In this document: positions 24,034 to 31,841 of the stretch, piece after piece
How the letters are laid out: every line of letters starts with the position of its first letter
Numbering within the stretch: the first letter of the stretch is position 1
Position numbers and translations under genes: made by a program
Assembly (NCBI GenBank): GCA_012837925.1
Contig: DUQE01000123.1
Span: 1 to 36,673 of the forward strand
Reading direction: 5' to 3'
Source: Bacillota bacterium
GTDB taxonomy: Bacteria > Bacillota > Limnochordia > Darwinibacteriales > Darwinibacteriaceae
Length of the DNA stretch: 36,673 nucleotides
The notes under the pieces: generated by a model
The model's database searches: none
What the model saw: the letters and a program-made list of their open reading frames with translations, nothing else
What the model was told of the DNA's origin: nothing

Positions 24034-24710
24034 TAGGCTGTAAGCTGGCCGAGGAATTCCAGATCATTAATCAGCAGTCGGAATCGGCAACCTAGAACAA
24101 TCGAGGCCTCTTTGCACATTTCCATCCGGGTGAGGTAGATTTCGAAGAAATCCATGATTTGGCACACTTCTTGGTCGAAGGCGATTTCCAGCGTAATCAT
24201 CTTTCGCTCTTTATCTACATAGAGTTTGCTGTCAGTGATAGCTAGATTTACTCGATCGTGGATACCCGGGCGTTCCTCACTGTCGATACGGCTGGCCCTA
24301 GTGCGGTGCGCATCACTTTTGTCCGCAAGAATGAGGGCTGAGGCTACCGGACTAACCGCTTTACCGATTTCCTCCTCGTGGTTTCCGATGGCAGTAATGA
24401 TCGTGCAGATTTCTTCCAGGTCCATACCTAGACGTCGAAGTTCATAGTAGACGATGTTTGCTCCCGATATGGAGTGATGTTTACGATTCAAAAGGTTTCC
24501 GATGTCATGAAGATAACCTGCTATCGCTCCGAGCTCAACAGTGCGGTCATCGAACCCCAACTCCGCTAGAAGGTGGGCTGTCATCTTTGATACATAGGAA
24601 ACATGTCTGAGACCATGGTCCGTATATCCACGAGCCCTGAGATAGGCACTGGAATTGTCGATCAGAGTCAAGAACACGGGATCTTCCTGAATATCCTTAA
24701 GGGTTAGCAT
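24030..24710 (-). CDS. HD-domain phosphohydrolase
   Basis: A 226-aa cytoplasmic protein with an AAGGAGG ribosome binding site. HD metal ligands are seen in YTDHGLRHVSYVSKMT, AGYLHDIGN, the KHHSISGA helix and a GNHEE motif; ALILADKSDAHRTR follows. This matches a family of stand-alone HD hydrolases common in Clostridia, whose substrates are unknown (phosphate esters or nucleotides are likely by family). It has its own promoter and faces degU tail to tail with a 4-bp CTAG overlap. The last ~70 residues (residues 160-226) are a beta/alpha tail I cannot name. No HDc-GYP motif, so not a c-di-GMP phosphodiesterase. Confidence 0.88.
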   Translation of the reverse strand: MLTLKDIQEDPVFLTLIDNSSAYLRARGYTDHGLRHVSYVSKMTAHLLAELGFDDRTVELGAIAGYLHDIGNLLNRKHHSISGANIVYYELRRLGMDLEEICTIITAIGNHEEEIGKAVSPVASALILADKSDAHRTRASRIDSEERPGIHDRVNLAITDSKLYVDKERKMITLEIAFDQEVCQIMDFFEIYLTRMEMCKEASIVLGCRFRLLINDLEFLGQLTAY

Positions 24711-24737
24711 TTCTTGGGCCTCCTTTTTGTTTTCTTA

Positions 24738-24766
24738 GTTATATCATAGGGAAGTATCCTTGACAA
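24738..24766 (-). promoter_or_regulatory. Sigma-A promoter of the HD-domain gene
   Basis: On the minus strand TTGTCA (24766-24761), 17-nt spacer, TATAAC (24743-24738), 27 nt before the start codon. Confidence 0.75.
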
Positions 24767-24790
24767 GCAATTAGAATGGCGGTTTTTACC

Positions 24791-24819
24791 CAATGGTCCT
24801 ATAAAAAATAGGACCATTG
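24791..24819. repeat. Perfect 12-bp inverted repeat with A5 loop
   Basis: CAATGGTCCTAT, AAAAA, ATAGGACCATTG: a perfect inverted repeat without a following T-run. It lies just upstream of the HD gene promoter and in the long gap before the LuxR-type gene, so it may be an operator or a strong RNA hairpin. Confidence 0.75.
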
Positions 24820-24825
24820 TCCAGT

Positions 24826-24843
24826 GTTCGGTTTTTAACGAAC
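24826..24843. repeat. Second short inverted repeat
   Basis: GTTCG and CGAAC flank GTTTTTAA, six nt after the larger inverted repeat. It may be a second operator or part of the same RNA structure. Confidence 0.4.
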
Positions 24844-24876
24844 GTGTTACACTAAGTTCAAGAAAATCATTGAAAA

Positions 24877-24919
24877 AGCAGTGGCCACCCCCAACCCCAA
24901 CCCCCGGCTACTGTTTTTT
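24877..24919 (+). terminator. Terminator hairpin with a C-rich loop (G-rich on the minus strand)
   Basis: CAGTGGCC (24879) pairs with GGCTACTG (24906) and is followed by six T. The 19-nt loop is ACCCCCAACCCCAACCCCC. It could end a short leader or small RNA starting after about 24720, or degU readthrough. On the minus strand the loop gives three tracts of 4-5 G plus an adjacent GG, a possible G-quadruplex. The gap 24711-25006 otherwise contains only the promoters and repeats listed. Confidence 0.7.
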
Positions 24920-24939
24920 CTATATGTGCTAGCCTTTTG

Positions 24940-24968
24940 TGGACATTGTATATGCTGGTGAATACTAT
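24940..24968 (+). promoter_or_regulatory. Probable promoter of the LuxR-type regulator
   Basis: TGGACA (24940-24945), 17-nt spacer, TACTAT (24963-24968), about 39 nt before the ATG and directly after the C-rich-loop terminator. Confidence 0.55.
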
Positions 24969-25006
24969 ATTCAAGAAACTGAATGTAATGGGTGGGAGGG
25001 TGTCCT

Positions 25007-25219
25007 ATGGAAGAAAAAAACCTTTCTCTCCTTACCCCGAGGGAGCGCGAGGTCTTGAAGCTGATAGCTCAGGGTCTTTCTAATGGGGAGATTGCTTCGG
25101 CCTTGTTCATAAGCCAGCATACGGTGAAGAATCATGTAAGTAACATCTATCGCAAGCTGGGTGAGCATGATCGAACAAAGGTGGCGTTATTGGCTGCTAT
25201 GGAAGATGCGAAGGAATAA
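25007..25219 (+). CDS. Stand-alone LuxR/GerE-type HTH regulator
   Basis: A 70-aa protein from ATG 25007 behind GGGAGGG; the track start five codons upstream is inside that site. It is essentially one HTH domain: LTPREREVLKLIAQGLSNGEIASAL, then ISQHTVKNHVSNIYRKLGEHDRTK. This is like GerE of sporulating Firmicutes, without a receiver domain. The HTH is very like that of DegU nearby, so it may compete for or modulate the same sites. Its position between degU and comFA is a departure from the Bacillus order. The target genes are unknown; the adjacent com/flagellar operon is a plausible one. Confidence 0.9.
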   Translation: MEEKNLSLLTPREREVLKLIAQGLSNGEIASALFISQHTVKNHVSNIYRKLGEHDRTKVALLAAMEDAKE

Positions 25220-25332
25220 AATAGAGAGGAGAAGGCGGCATTTACGTGGCGGGTGGATGTCGCTTTCTTGCCTGCAGGATTTGCTCCTATAGGCAGAGAA
25301 GAATGTGTTGCCCAGGGTCTAAGGAGGCCCTT

Positions 25333-27021
25333 ATGTTTAAGTTTCAGATTTGTGTGGTCAAATCGCAAGAAGGTTTTCGGGTGGGCTTGTTACGTCATCC
25401 CCGGCACGGGACCGAGCTGCTGGTGGATGGGCAGAAGGGACTCATCGTTTGTGCGCCACTGGTTAGTTCCAAGGCCCATGAGATATTACGCCTTTGGGAA
25501 GGCAGAATGAGAGGTCGATGGCGACACGTATGGTGGTCTGTTCTGTCGAGAAAGCACCAACAATACCAACGCTCAAGCCTATGCGTGGCTGAAAGAGACC
25601 TGTCAGAAGACGAGGTTCTTATTCGTATAAAAGAGATGCTACAAGGACGAATCCTGTCGGAGCAGAGACTGGTAAGCGTCTTAAGGCAAGAAGGGTATTG
25701 GCCTAGCGATATTAGTCGCGCCTTGGATTTGGGCGTACACCGAGCCGAGTTGAATCAAGTCCCCGGGTTTACCACAGGTGCGTGGGGAAGCAAGATTTGC
25801 TCCCGATGCCAAAGTGAAGATGCCAAGACGGCTCCGTGTCTCGTCTGTGGTAACCAGGACTGTTTGCTTTGCATGGCCTGCAAAACCATGGGAGAGAACC
25901 GTTCGTGCAGCACGCTCTTAACTCTGGCTGTGCCAAATGGAAGGAGAAACGATGGAGGGGGAAGTGGAAGTGCTGAACTTAGGCTCGCGTACGAGCTTAC
26001 CACTTCGCAGCGAGACGCCAGTAACGAACTTCTCCGGTTTTGGGAACAGGAAGAGGGCAAAGCTTTGGTGTGGGCTGCTTGCGGAGCTGGGAAGACAGAA
26101 GTGACCTTCGCTCTCATTCAACGGGTTCTGCGTGAAGGAGGCGATGTTCTTTTCGCCATTCCTCGCCAAGATATTGTTCGGGAAATGACAGAGCGATTAC
26201 GATCCGCCTTTCCCGATGTGACGGTGGCTAGCCATTACGGTGGACAGCCATGGCTTGCGCCGGGCACCTTAGTTGTAGCTACAACGCACCAGGTACTCCA
26301 CTTTTATCAGCGATTTGACCTTGCTATTCTCGATGAGGTAGATGCCTTTCCCTACCAAGGTAACGAGATGTTGCAACTCGGACTCCTTCGAGCCCTCCTT
26401 CCCAAAGGGAAATTGGTGGAAATGACGGCTACACCCCATTCGCACCGTGACTATGATCGTGTAATCACGATTCCCGCACGGTATCATGGATTTGCCCTCC
26501 CGGAGCCAAGACTCTTGAAGCTAGAGCTACCTCACTGGAACAAGTTAGAGCCAGCCGATCTTTCTTCTTCCTTGATGGAAATGTTGCAGGATAATCGTCA
26601 TCCCTGGCTGGTCTTTGCTCCAACCATAGCCGCCTGTTCGCGGTTGCAGGAGACTTTGACCAAGGCGCTGGGAAAAACCATCGGAGTATGTCACTCAAAG
26701 GCCCCCGACCGTAGTGAAACCGTGCAGAGCTTCAAGGACGGGAAACTCGATATTGTAGTAACAACCTCTGTACTGGAGCGCGGGGTGAACTTTCCCGGCG
26801 TGGGTGTAATTGTCTTGTATGCAGATCACGCGGTTTTTCCGGTGAGCGCCCTTGTACAGATAGCTGGTAGAGTGGGAAGGACAGCTGAATCACCAAGCGG
26901 TACTGTGATCTTTGCTGGTTCACACATAACCCGACCCATGAAAAAGTCGCTAGAGTTGATTCGGAAGCTCAACCGCCAAGCTAGGGAAAGGGGACTTCTT
27001 TATAATGAGACAACTTGGTGA
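25333..27021 (+). CDS. comFA: ComFA, DNA-uptake helicase/translocase
   Basis: A 562-aa protein from ATG 25333, five nt after AAGGAGG. GTG 25246 of the track adds an odd Cys-rich leader and is less likely. A Zn finger (CSRC, CLVCGNQDCLLCMAC) precedes a superfamily 2 helicase: Walker A CGAGKTE, DEVD box, TATP, TTSVLERGVNFPGV and QIAGRVGRT. ComFA drives ssDNA import during transformation from the cytoplasmic face. It is about 100 residues longer than Bacillus ComFA (463 aa), because ~150 residues lie ahead of the Zn finger, including a helical segment (LIRIKEMLQGRILSEQRLV). It overlaps comFC by 17 nt. comFB is not present. Confidence 0.93.
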   Translation: MFKFQICVVKSQEGFRVGLLRHPRHGTELLVDGQKGLIVCAPLVSSKAHEILRLWEGRMRGRWRHVWWSVLSRKHQQYQRSSLCVAERDLSEDEVLIRIKEMLQGRILSEQRLVSVLRQEGYWPSDISRALDLGVHRAELNQVPGFTTGAWGSKICSRCQSEDAKTAPCLVCGNQDCLLCMACKTMGENRSCSTLLTLAVPNGRRNDGGGSGSAELRLAYELTTSQRDASNELLRFWEQEEGKALVWAACGAGKTEVTFALIQRVLREGGDVLFAIPRQDIVREMTERLRSAFPDVTVASHYGGQPWLAPGTLVVATTHQVLHFYQRFDLAILDEVDAFPYQGNEMLQLGLLRALLPKGKLVEMTATPHSHRDYDRVITIPARYHGFALPEPRLLKLELPHWNKLEPADLSSSLMEMLQDNRHPWLVFAPTIAACSRLQETLTKALGKTIGVCHSKAPDRSETVQSFKDGKLDIVVTTSVLERGVNFPGVGVIVLYADHAVFPVSALVQIAGRVGRTAESPSGTVIFAGSHITRPMKKSLELIRKLNRQARERGLLYNETTW

Positions 27022-27691
27022 CTGGTGGCAGGCGCTAGGACACCTCCTCTTGCCTCCAGTATCCCCCTGTGGATTATGCGGGGAGCATCCGAGTCTACCC
27101 GTGGGGGCTTGCAGAGGATGTCTCGATTCCTTGGCGATTTCGTGGGAACGCAGAGAAGTGCAGGGCTGTTCGTATTTTTCCCTCTTTCCGTACCAGGGAT
27201 TTGGCCGTGACTTGATCCACAAGATGAAGTTTCAAAGCGGCTTTGAGATTGCAGAAACGTTGGGGTTCTTTCTGGGTCTCGCAGCTCGGGAAGAACCAGA
27301 ACTGGCCACGGTTGACCTTCTAGTTCCTGTACCTTTGGCCCAGGGTCGCTTAGAAAAACGCGGATTCAACCAAGCGGAGATCCTTGCCGATACTATAAGG
27401 GAAGTATGGAAACGACCTGTTTGTACGTACGTGATAAGGAAGCGTGAGACGCACAGTCAGAGTGGACTTTCGTCTCGAGCTCGGAGACACAACGTCCGAG
27501 GAGCGTTTGCCATGCTGCCCGGTTGTGATTTTCGGGACAAGCACTGTCTGATTGTTGATGATGTCATCACATCAGGGAGTACGTTTTCCTCCTTAGCTAA
27601 GCTTATTCAGGACTATGGAGGAAAGCCTATGGGAGTCTTTGTAGCGCGTACAGAAATAGTAAGGAGTGACCAAGATGCTCAGGAACTGTGA
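27005..27691 (+). CDS. comFC: ComFC, phosphoribosyltransferase-like competence protein
   Basis: A 228-aa protein starting inside comFA with AGGGGA upstream. An N-terminal CGLCGEHP...CRGC zinc motif is followed by a type I PRTase fold: VPVPLAQGRLEKRGFNQAEIL, HSQSGLSSRARRHNV, and the PRPP loop CLIVDDVITSGSTF. ComFC/GntX proteins are needed for efficient DNA uptake and bind ComFA. Length and motifs are normal for the family. It overlaps the next gene by 17 nt. Confidence 0.95.
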   Translation: MRQLGDWWQALGHLLLPPVSPCGLCGEHPSLPVGACRGCLDSLAISWERREVQGCSYFSLFPYQGFGRDLIHKMKFQSGFEIAETLGFFLGLAAREEPELATVDLLVPVPLAQGRLEKRGFNQAEILADTIREVWKRPVCTYVIRKRETHSQSGLSSRARRHNVRGAFAMLPGCDFRDKHCLIVDDVITSGSTFSSLAKLIQDYGGKPMGVFVARTEIVRSDQDAQEL

Positions 27692-28073
27692 AGAGTGTAA
27701 CCGTGTTTTTTCCCATCCTAGTCGAGGTTTGTGCCCGGAGTGTTACGAAAAAGCCCAAAAGGATTTTGATGCTGTAAGGAATTATCTTAAGGAAAACCCT
27801 GGGGCGACAGTTGTAGAAGTGGCACGCGAAACCGAGGTGGACGTTGATTTGATATATGAGTATATTCAGGAAGGCCGTCTGGACGTTGTTCCCAGAGATG
27901 CCAGTCTACAGTGTACGATCTGTGGTGCTTCGATTACCATTGGACGGGTCTGTGCCAGATGTCGCAACGACTTGCGAAACACGATGTCCCAAAAAGCTCA
28001 GGCACCTAAACTAAAGTCCAGGCAAGACGCTAAAGTCTATATGATCGAGCATCTTAAGAGCCGTAACGATTAA
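27675..28073 (+). CDS. yvyF: YvyF/TIGR03826 flagellar-operon zinc protein
   Basis: A 132-aa protein from ATG 27675, eight nt after AAGGAG; the GTG three codons upstream is too close to it. Two zinc-ribbon-like pairs are visible: CEEC/CPEC at the N terminus and CTIC/CARC near residue 80. Between them is a helical MerR-like HTH region (ATVVEVARETEVDVDLIYEYIQEGRL). Bacillus YvyF sits at the same place between comFC and flgM and has been described as a motility regulator. The stop codon overlaps the flgM promoter. Confidence 0.92.
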   Translation: MLRNCEECNRVFSHPSRGLCPECYEKAQKDFDAVRNYLKENPGATVVEVARETEVDVDLIYEYIQEGRLDVVPRDASLQCTICGASITIGRVCARCRNDLRNTMSQKAQAPKLKSRQDAKVYMIEHLKSRND

Positions 28074-28098
28074 AGCTTTCTGGTTATGGTGCCGACAA
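28071..28098 (+). promoter_or_regulatory. Sigma-28 (SigD)-like promoter before flgM
   Basis: TAAA (28071-28074), 16-nt spacer, GCCGACAA (28091-28098), close to the consensus TAAA-N15-GCCGATAA. Bacillus has a SigD promoter at the same site before flgM, giving feedback of the anti-sigma factor on its own sigma. Confidence 0.75.
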
Positions 28099-28127
28099 TT
28101 AAAGTAAGGGAGAAAGGGGTTTTAACG

Positions 28128-28412
28128 ATGATTATTTCTAATAAGGCAGCTGTGCAACGCGTGGCCCAGGTCTATAATGAGCAACGCCAGGCAAATCGAG
28201 TGCGAAAGCAAGCTGGAAACCCTTCTTATAACGATGAAGTAACTTTGTCGGCGGAAGGCAAAGAAATGCAGGCTCTGTTGCAGAAGCTTCAGAACGCTCC
28301 TGACATTCGGCCTCGAGCAGAAGAGATCAAGGTAGCTGTGCAAGATGGCACCTACCACGTATCTGCACGGCAGATTGCCCAGGGGATTATCAACGCGCAG
28401 AATCGGAGTTAA
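28128..28412 (+). CDS. flgM: FlgM, anti-sigma-28 factor
   Basis: A 94-aa protein from ATG 28128 with GAGAAAGGGG upstream; the longer track ORF starts within the promoter. Family features are the disordered basic N terminus and the C-terminal sigma-binding part: DEVTLSAEGKEMQ, APDIRPRAEEIKVAVQDGTYHVSARQIAQGII. It holds sigma-28 inactive until the hook is complete and is then exported. A sigma-28-like promoter precedes it, so it is probably autoregulated. Confidence 0.95.
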   Translation: MIISNKAAVQRVAQVYNEQRQANRVRKQAGNPSYNDEVTLSAEGKEMQALLQKLQNAPDIRPRAEEIKVAVQDGTYHVSARQIAQGIINAQNRS

Positions 28413-28417
28413 GTGTC

Positions 28418-28876
28418 ATGACTTTGTGGGATGACTTCATAGCCGTTGTGGAGACCGAAAACCGATTGCTGCAAGAGTTGATCGCAATAGGGACTGCCAA
28501 ACAACAACACATCAACGATGCCCAGGAAATCTCACGTTTGGCTGGCGAAGAGCAGAAGTGCTTGACCCGCTTAGAGGAAGTAGATAAAGAAAGAGCGGAG
28601 CTCTATGATGTGCTGGCTGCTGGCAAGAAACTTGAGGACTGGTTGGCTTCCCTCGATACCGAGCAACAAGAGGCCGCCGCTCCTTTACTTCTTGATCTGG
28701 CTGAGAGTTTGGGGAGACTTCAGTCTCTCAATGATCTCAACCAGGAGCTCCTCAGCCAATCCTTGAGTTATGTGCAGTTTTCCTTGAACCTGCTGATGGG
28801 TGATGATACTTCGCCCACGTATGCCCGACCAGGGGGAAATACGGCGGGCAAATCAATTTTCGACCGAAAGGTGTAG
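28418..28876 (+). CDS. flgN: FlgN, export chaperone for FlgK/FlgL
   Basis: A 152-aa all-helical protein with heptad-like repeats (LLQELIAIGTAKQQHI, LTRLEEVDKERAELYDVL, LGRLQSLNDLNQELLSQSL), a normal FlgN (YvyG) length, and the expected position between flgM and flgK. It keeps the hook-filament junction proteins soluble and brings them to the export gate. The final ~25 residues (DTSPTYARPGGNTAGKSIFDRKV) look disordered, as in other FlgN proteins. Confidence 0.92.
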   Translation: MTLWDDFIAVVETENRLLQELIAIGTAKQQHINDAQEISRLAGEEQKCLTRLEEVDKERAELYDVLAAGKKLEDWLASLDTEQQEAAAPLLLDLAESLGRLQSLNDLNQELLSQSLSYVQFSLNLLMGDDTSPTYARPGGNTAGKSIFDRKV

Positions 28877-28882
28877 TTCATT

Positions 28883-30373
28883 ATGAGTATGAGGACGACC
28901 TTTAGCGGGCTTTCCATTGCACTACGTGCTTTGCAGGCCCAGCAAGTCTCATTAGACATAACAGGACATAATGTTGCCAACGCCAACAATCCGAACTATT
29001 CGCGGCAGACGGCGCTTCACTCGGCTACCAAGCCATACCCTGCACCTATGATGGGTTATACACCTTCATCGGGTCAACTTGGTACGGGTGTCGAGATAAG
29101 CCAGATTAATCGAATGCGTGATAGTTTTGTTGATTTGCGTTTGCGCCAACAACTGCACAGCAAGAATTACTGGTCTACCATGGAAGAAGGCCTCAGGCAA
29201 GTGGAACTTTTCTTTAATGAGCCTACCGACAATGGTATCCATTATGCTCTGGATCAGTTTTGGGATTCTTTGCAGGATTTGAGTCGTGAACCGGATTTTG
29301 CCGCGGTGCGCGAAGTTGTTGTGCAACGGGCGCAGGTCTTGGTAGAATCCATCACTGGCACAAGGACACACTTGCAGAGCCTGAGGGAGAATATCAATGG
29401 AAATATACCGCTCAAGATTAGTGAGGTTAACTCTCTAGCAAAGAGGATAGCTGATCTCAACGTCGAGATCGGAAAGATTTCTGCGACAGGCAGCCTTCCT
29501 AACGACCTATTGGATGCCCGAGACGGTTTGATTGAAGAGTTAAGTCACCTGGTGGATATCGAAGTAATCCAGGACCATGCTCATATGGTGGGAGTAACCA
29601 TCGGAGGAGCCAGCCTGGTACACCGGGGAACCTCTTATGGCCTGGTCACATCTGGTCAGACAGTAGAGGGAGAGAACTACAAGCGTAACGAGATCCTGTG
29701 GGCGACCACGGGCAATAAAGTGGAGATCTCCTCTGGTGAGATTGCTGGCCTTATAAGGCTGAGAGATCACGAGATTCAGGACTCCATCAATGCTTTGGAT
29801 GAATGGACTAGAAATTTCGCACGTGAGTTCAATGATATTCATGCCGGAGGTTATGATTTATACGGGCAACCCGATCCAGTTGAAGTAGATCCTGTTGAGG
29901 TACCATTCTTCACTTTTGAAGGAGACGACCCAGCGACACCTTTTGCTGCCTTGAACATTCGTGTGAACCAAGACATAGCCGAAGATGTAGGAAAGATTCG
30001 TGCCAGTACGATACCGTATGCTGAAGGAAATGGAGAGAACGCCATTGCTCTTGCCAGTCTTCGTTTCAAGCCAGTTATCCCTGTGGCTGCTGCCGGAGGA
30101 GATACATTGATCACTATCGGTGATGCCTTTAACTCAATCATTTCGAAACTAGGTGTAGATAGCCAAAAGGCGGGCCGGATGAACGAAAACGACACGAACC
30201 TAGAGCTTCACTTGCGGAATCTCAAGGACTCCATCTCGGGAGTGAGCCTTGATGAAGAAATGGCGAACATGATTCGTTTTCAACATGCCTATAGTGCGGC
30301 CGCTCGGGTGATGACGACAATGGATGAGGCTTTAGATACAATAATCAACCGCTTAGGCATTGTAGGACGATAG
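28883..30373 (+). CDS. flgK: FlgK, flagellar hook-associated protein 1
   Basis: A 496-aa protein. The rod-protein motif is intact at the N terminus: TTFSGLSIALRALQAQQVSLDITGHNVANANNP. The C-terminal D0 helix (GVSLDEEMANMIRFQHAYSAAARVMTTMDEALDTIINRLG) is also present. The centre (DFAAVREVVVQRAQVLVESI) matches the FlgK core. It forms the first junction ring between hook and filament. ATG 28883 or 28889 can be the start. Length is normal. Confidence 0.97.
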   Translation: MSMRTTFSGLSIALRALQAQQVSLDITGHNVANANNPNYSRQTALHSATKPYPAPMMGYTPSSGQLGTGVEISQINRMRDSFVDLRLRQQLHSKNYWSTMEEGLRQVELFFNEPTDNGIHYALDQFWDSLQDLSREPDFAAVREVVVQRAQVLVESITGTRTHLQSLRENINGNIPLKISEVNSLAKRIADLNVEIGKISATGSLPNDLLDARDGLIEELSHLVDIEVIQDHAHMVGVTIGGASLVHRGTSYGLVTSGQTVEGENYKRNEILWATTGNKVEISSGEIAGLIRLRDHEIQDSINALDEWTRNFAREFNDIHAGGYDLYGQPDPVEVDPVEVPFFTFEGDDPATPFAALNIRVNQDIAEDVGKIRASTIPYAEGNGENAIALASLRFKPVIPVAAAGGDTLITIGDAFNSIISKLGVDSQKAGRMNENDTNLELHLRNLKDSISGVSLDEEMANMIRFQHAYSAAARVMTTMDEALDTIINRLGIVGR

Positions 30374-30385
30374 GAGGGATTGACT

Positions 30386-31321
30386 GTGCGAATTACCAAT
30401 AGGGTTATGAACAATAATCTACTGTTGAACCTAAATCGCGGGCTAACGCGCCTAGATCGCATCAACAATCAGCTAGGCTCGAAAAAGCAGATCAACGTGC
30501 CCTCTGACGATCCTGTCAAGGCCGGAATCATTCTGCGTACCAGCACTTCGATTCGCGAGGCGGATCAGTACATCCGCAACATCGGTTCTGCTGAATCTTG
30601 GCTTGACGCAGCAGACATTGTAATGAAGGACGTTATCTCCGTAATTCATCGAGCGAAAGAACTAGGCCTATACGGGGCGTCTTCTCATTTGGACGAAACC
30701 GCCAGGAAAGCTTTGGCTGACGAGATTGGGCAGCTCCATGACAATGTGCTTCAACTAGCCAACACTACCCATGGAGGACGGTATATATTTGCAGGTCAGT
30801 ATACTCAACACAAACCGTTTGAAAAGGGAGATCCTTCTGAATCGGGCCTTCCCGACATCGAGTTTCTTTCTAACATGAAAGATGCTGAAGAGGCCCCAAT
30901 TACGGTTAACCCAAACGCCATGTCTCTTAATTTCGAAATCGGCGTTGGTGTAAAGATGTCAGTTAATATGAGAGGGCAGGAGCTGTTTAAACCCATTTTT
31001 GGGGCTCTGCAACAGCTCTACGTTGAGCTCTCCGCTCCAAGTCCCAACCCTAGCTCAACAGTCCTTAGTGAACTAGATGACGCTTTAGACAATGTTCTGC
31101 AACAAGTGTCAGAACTCGGTGGAAAGCAAAATAGGGTGGGGCTGGCCAAGGAGCGTATGCTCGATCTACAGCTCAACCTGACGCAGATTCTCTCGGAAGA
31201 GCAGGACTTGGACTACGCTGAGGCCATTATGGAACTCAAGATGGAGGAGTTTGCCTATCGGACAGCCTTATCGGTTGGCGCACGAATTATCCAGCCTTCG
31301 TTGGTAGACTTCTTGCGCTAA
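30386..31321 (+). CDS. flgL: FlgL, flagellar hook-associated protein 3
   Basis: A 311-aa protein from GTG 30386, eight nt after AGGAGG; the track TTG at 30380 is only two nt from it. It begins MRITNRVMNNNLLLNLNRGL and contains NVPSDDPVKAGIILR, the flagellin-type N-terminal D0/D1 region, and ends in a second helical D0 segment (YAEAIMELKMEEFAYRTALSVGARIIQPSLVDFL). It links FlgK to the filament. The middle domain is small, as usual in Firmicutes. Confidence 0.97.
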   Translation: MRITNRVMNNNLLLNLNRGLTRLDRINNQLGSKKQINVPSDDPVKAGIILRTSTSIREADQYIRNIGSAESWLDAADIVMKDVISVIHRAKELGLYGASSHLDETARKALADEIGQLHDNVLQLANTTHGGRYIFAGQYTQHKPFEKGDPSESGLPDIEFLSNMKDAEEAPITVNPNAMSLNFEIGVGVKMSVNMRGQELFKPIFGALQQLYVELSAPSPNPSSTVLSELDDALDNVLQQVSELGGKQNRVGLAKERMLDLQLNLTQILSEEQDLDYAEAIMELKMEEFAYRTALSVGARIIQPSLVDFLR

Positions 31322-31335
31322 GGTAGGGAAGAAAA

Positions 31336-31824
31336 ATGCTACAAATTACCTCAACCTACTCAACCATGGATCTGGAGATTTATTGGCCTCGTGCTGACAT
31401 AGAGCAAAGAGTCTCCCAGGTCCAGATCCGAACGATTGGTCCCGAAATGCAGATTGACCAATTGCAGAGTCGTAACGAGCTAGGGATTGGAGGCTTTGGC
31501 TACTACAGTCGTCAAGTGCGGGACAGTGCGTATCAAAAGACCATTGAAGCCATTGGTAAGATGGCTGCCGCTGGTGACGAAGTGGTGCAGAGAGCTGGTC
31601 ATTTCAGGGAAGAGATGATTCTGGCCGAACAAGCGAGAAGAGCCATGTTGGAGGAAGTTCCCGAGCTCAACATCCGTGCTGCACCAGCAACTAGACCGAA
31701 GATCAGCTTTAATTATAAACAGGAGATTAGCTGGAACCAGGGAGGGGTCAATATTAGGCACCGTATTCGTCCGCCAGAGATTTCCTGGACTCTAGGTGGA
31801 GTCGAGGTGGACGTCCGTGTGTAA
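31336..31824 (+). CDS. YviE / DUF6470 flagellar-operon protein
   Basis: A 162-aa protein with AGGTAGGGAAG upstream. It matches YviE-like (DUF6470) proteins that always sit between flgL and fliW: MLQITSTYSTMDLEI, a helical middle (MAAAGDEVVQRAGHFREEMI), and the C-terminal beta repeat ISWNQGGVNIRHRIRPPEISWTLGGVEVDVRV, in which a WxxGGVxV unit is repeated twice. Its function is not known. It is likely cytoplasmic and cotranscribed with fliW. Confidence 0.85.
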   Translation: MLQITSTYSTMDLEIYWPRADIEQRVSQVQIRTIGPEMQIDQLQSRNELGIGGFGYYSRQVRDSAYQKTIEAIGKMAAAGDEVVQRAGHFREEMILAEQARRAMLEEVPELNIRAAPATRPKISFNYKQEISWNQGGVNIRHRIRPPEISWTLGGVEVDVRV

Positions 31825-31841
31825 AGATGGGGTGGGAATTA

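Noticed and set aside
24030-24710. HD-domain protein as a c-di-GMP phosphodiesterase
   Set aside because: The HD-GYP signature is absent; only the general HD motifs are present.
24791-24819. Perfect inverted repeat as a transcription terminator
   Set aside because: No T-run follows on either strand; the loop is A-rich or T-rich. Kept as a repeat of unknown role.
25246-25332. Cys-rich N-terminal extension of ComFA from GTG 25246
   Set aside because: The ATG at 25333 has a much better ribosome binding site, and the extra residues look like random translation.
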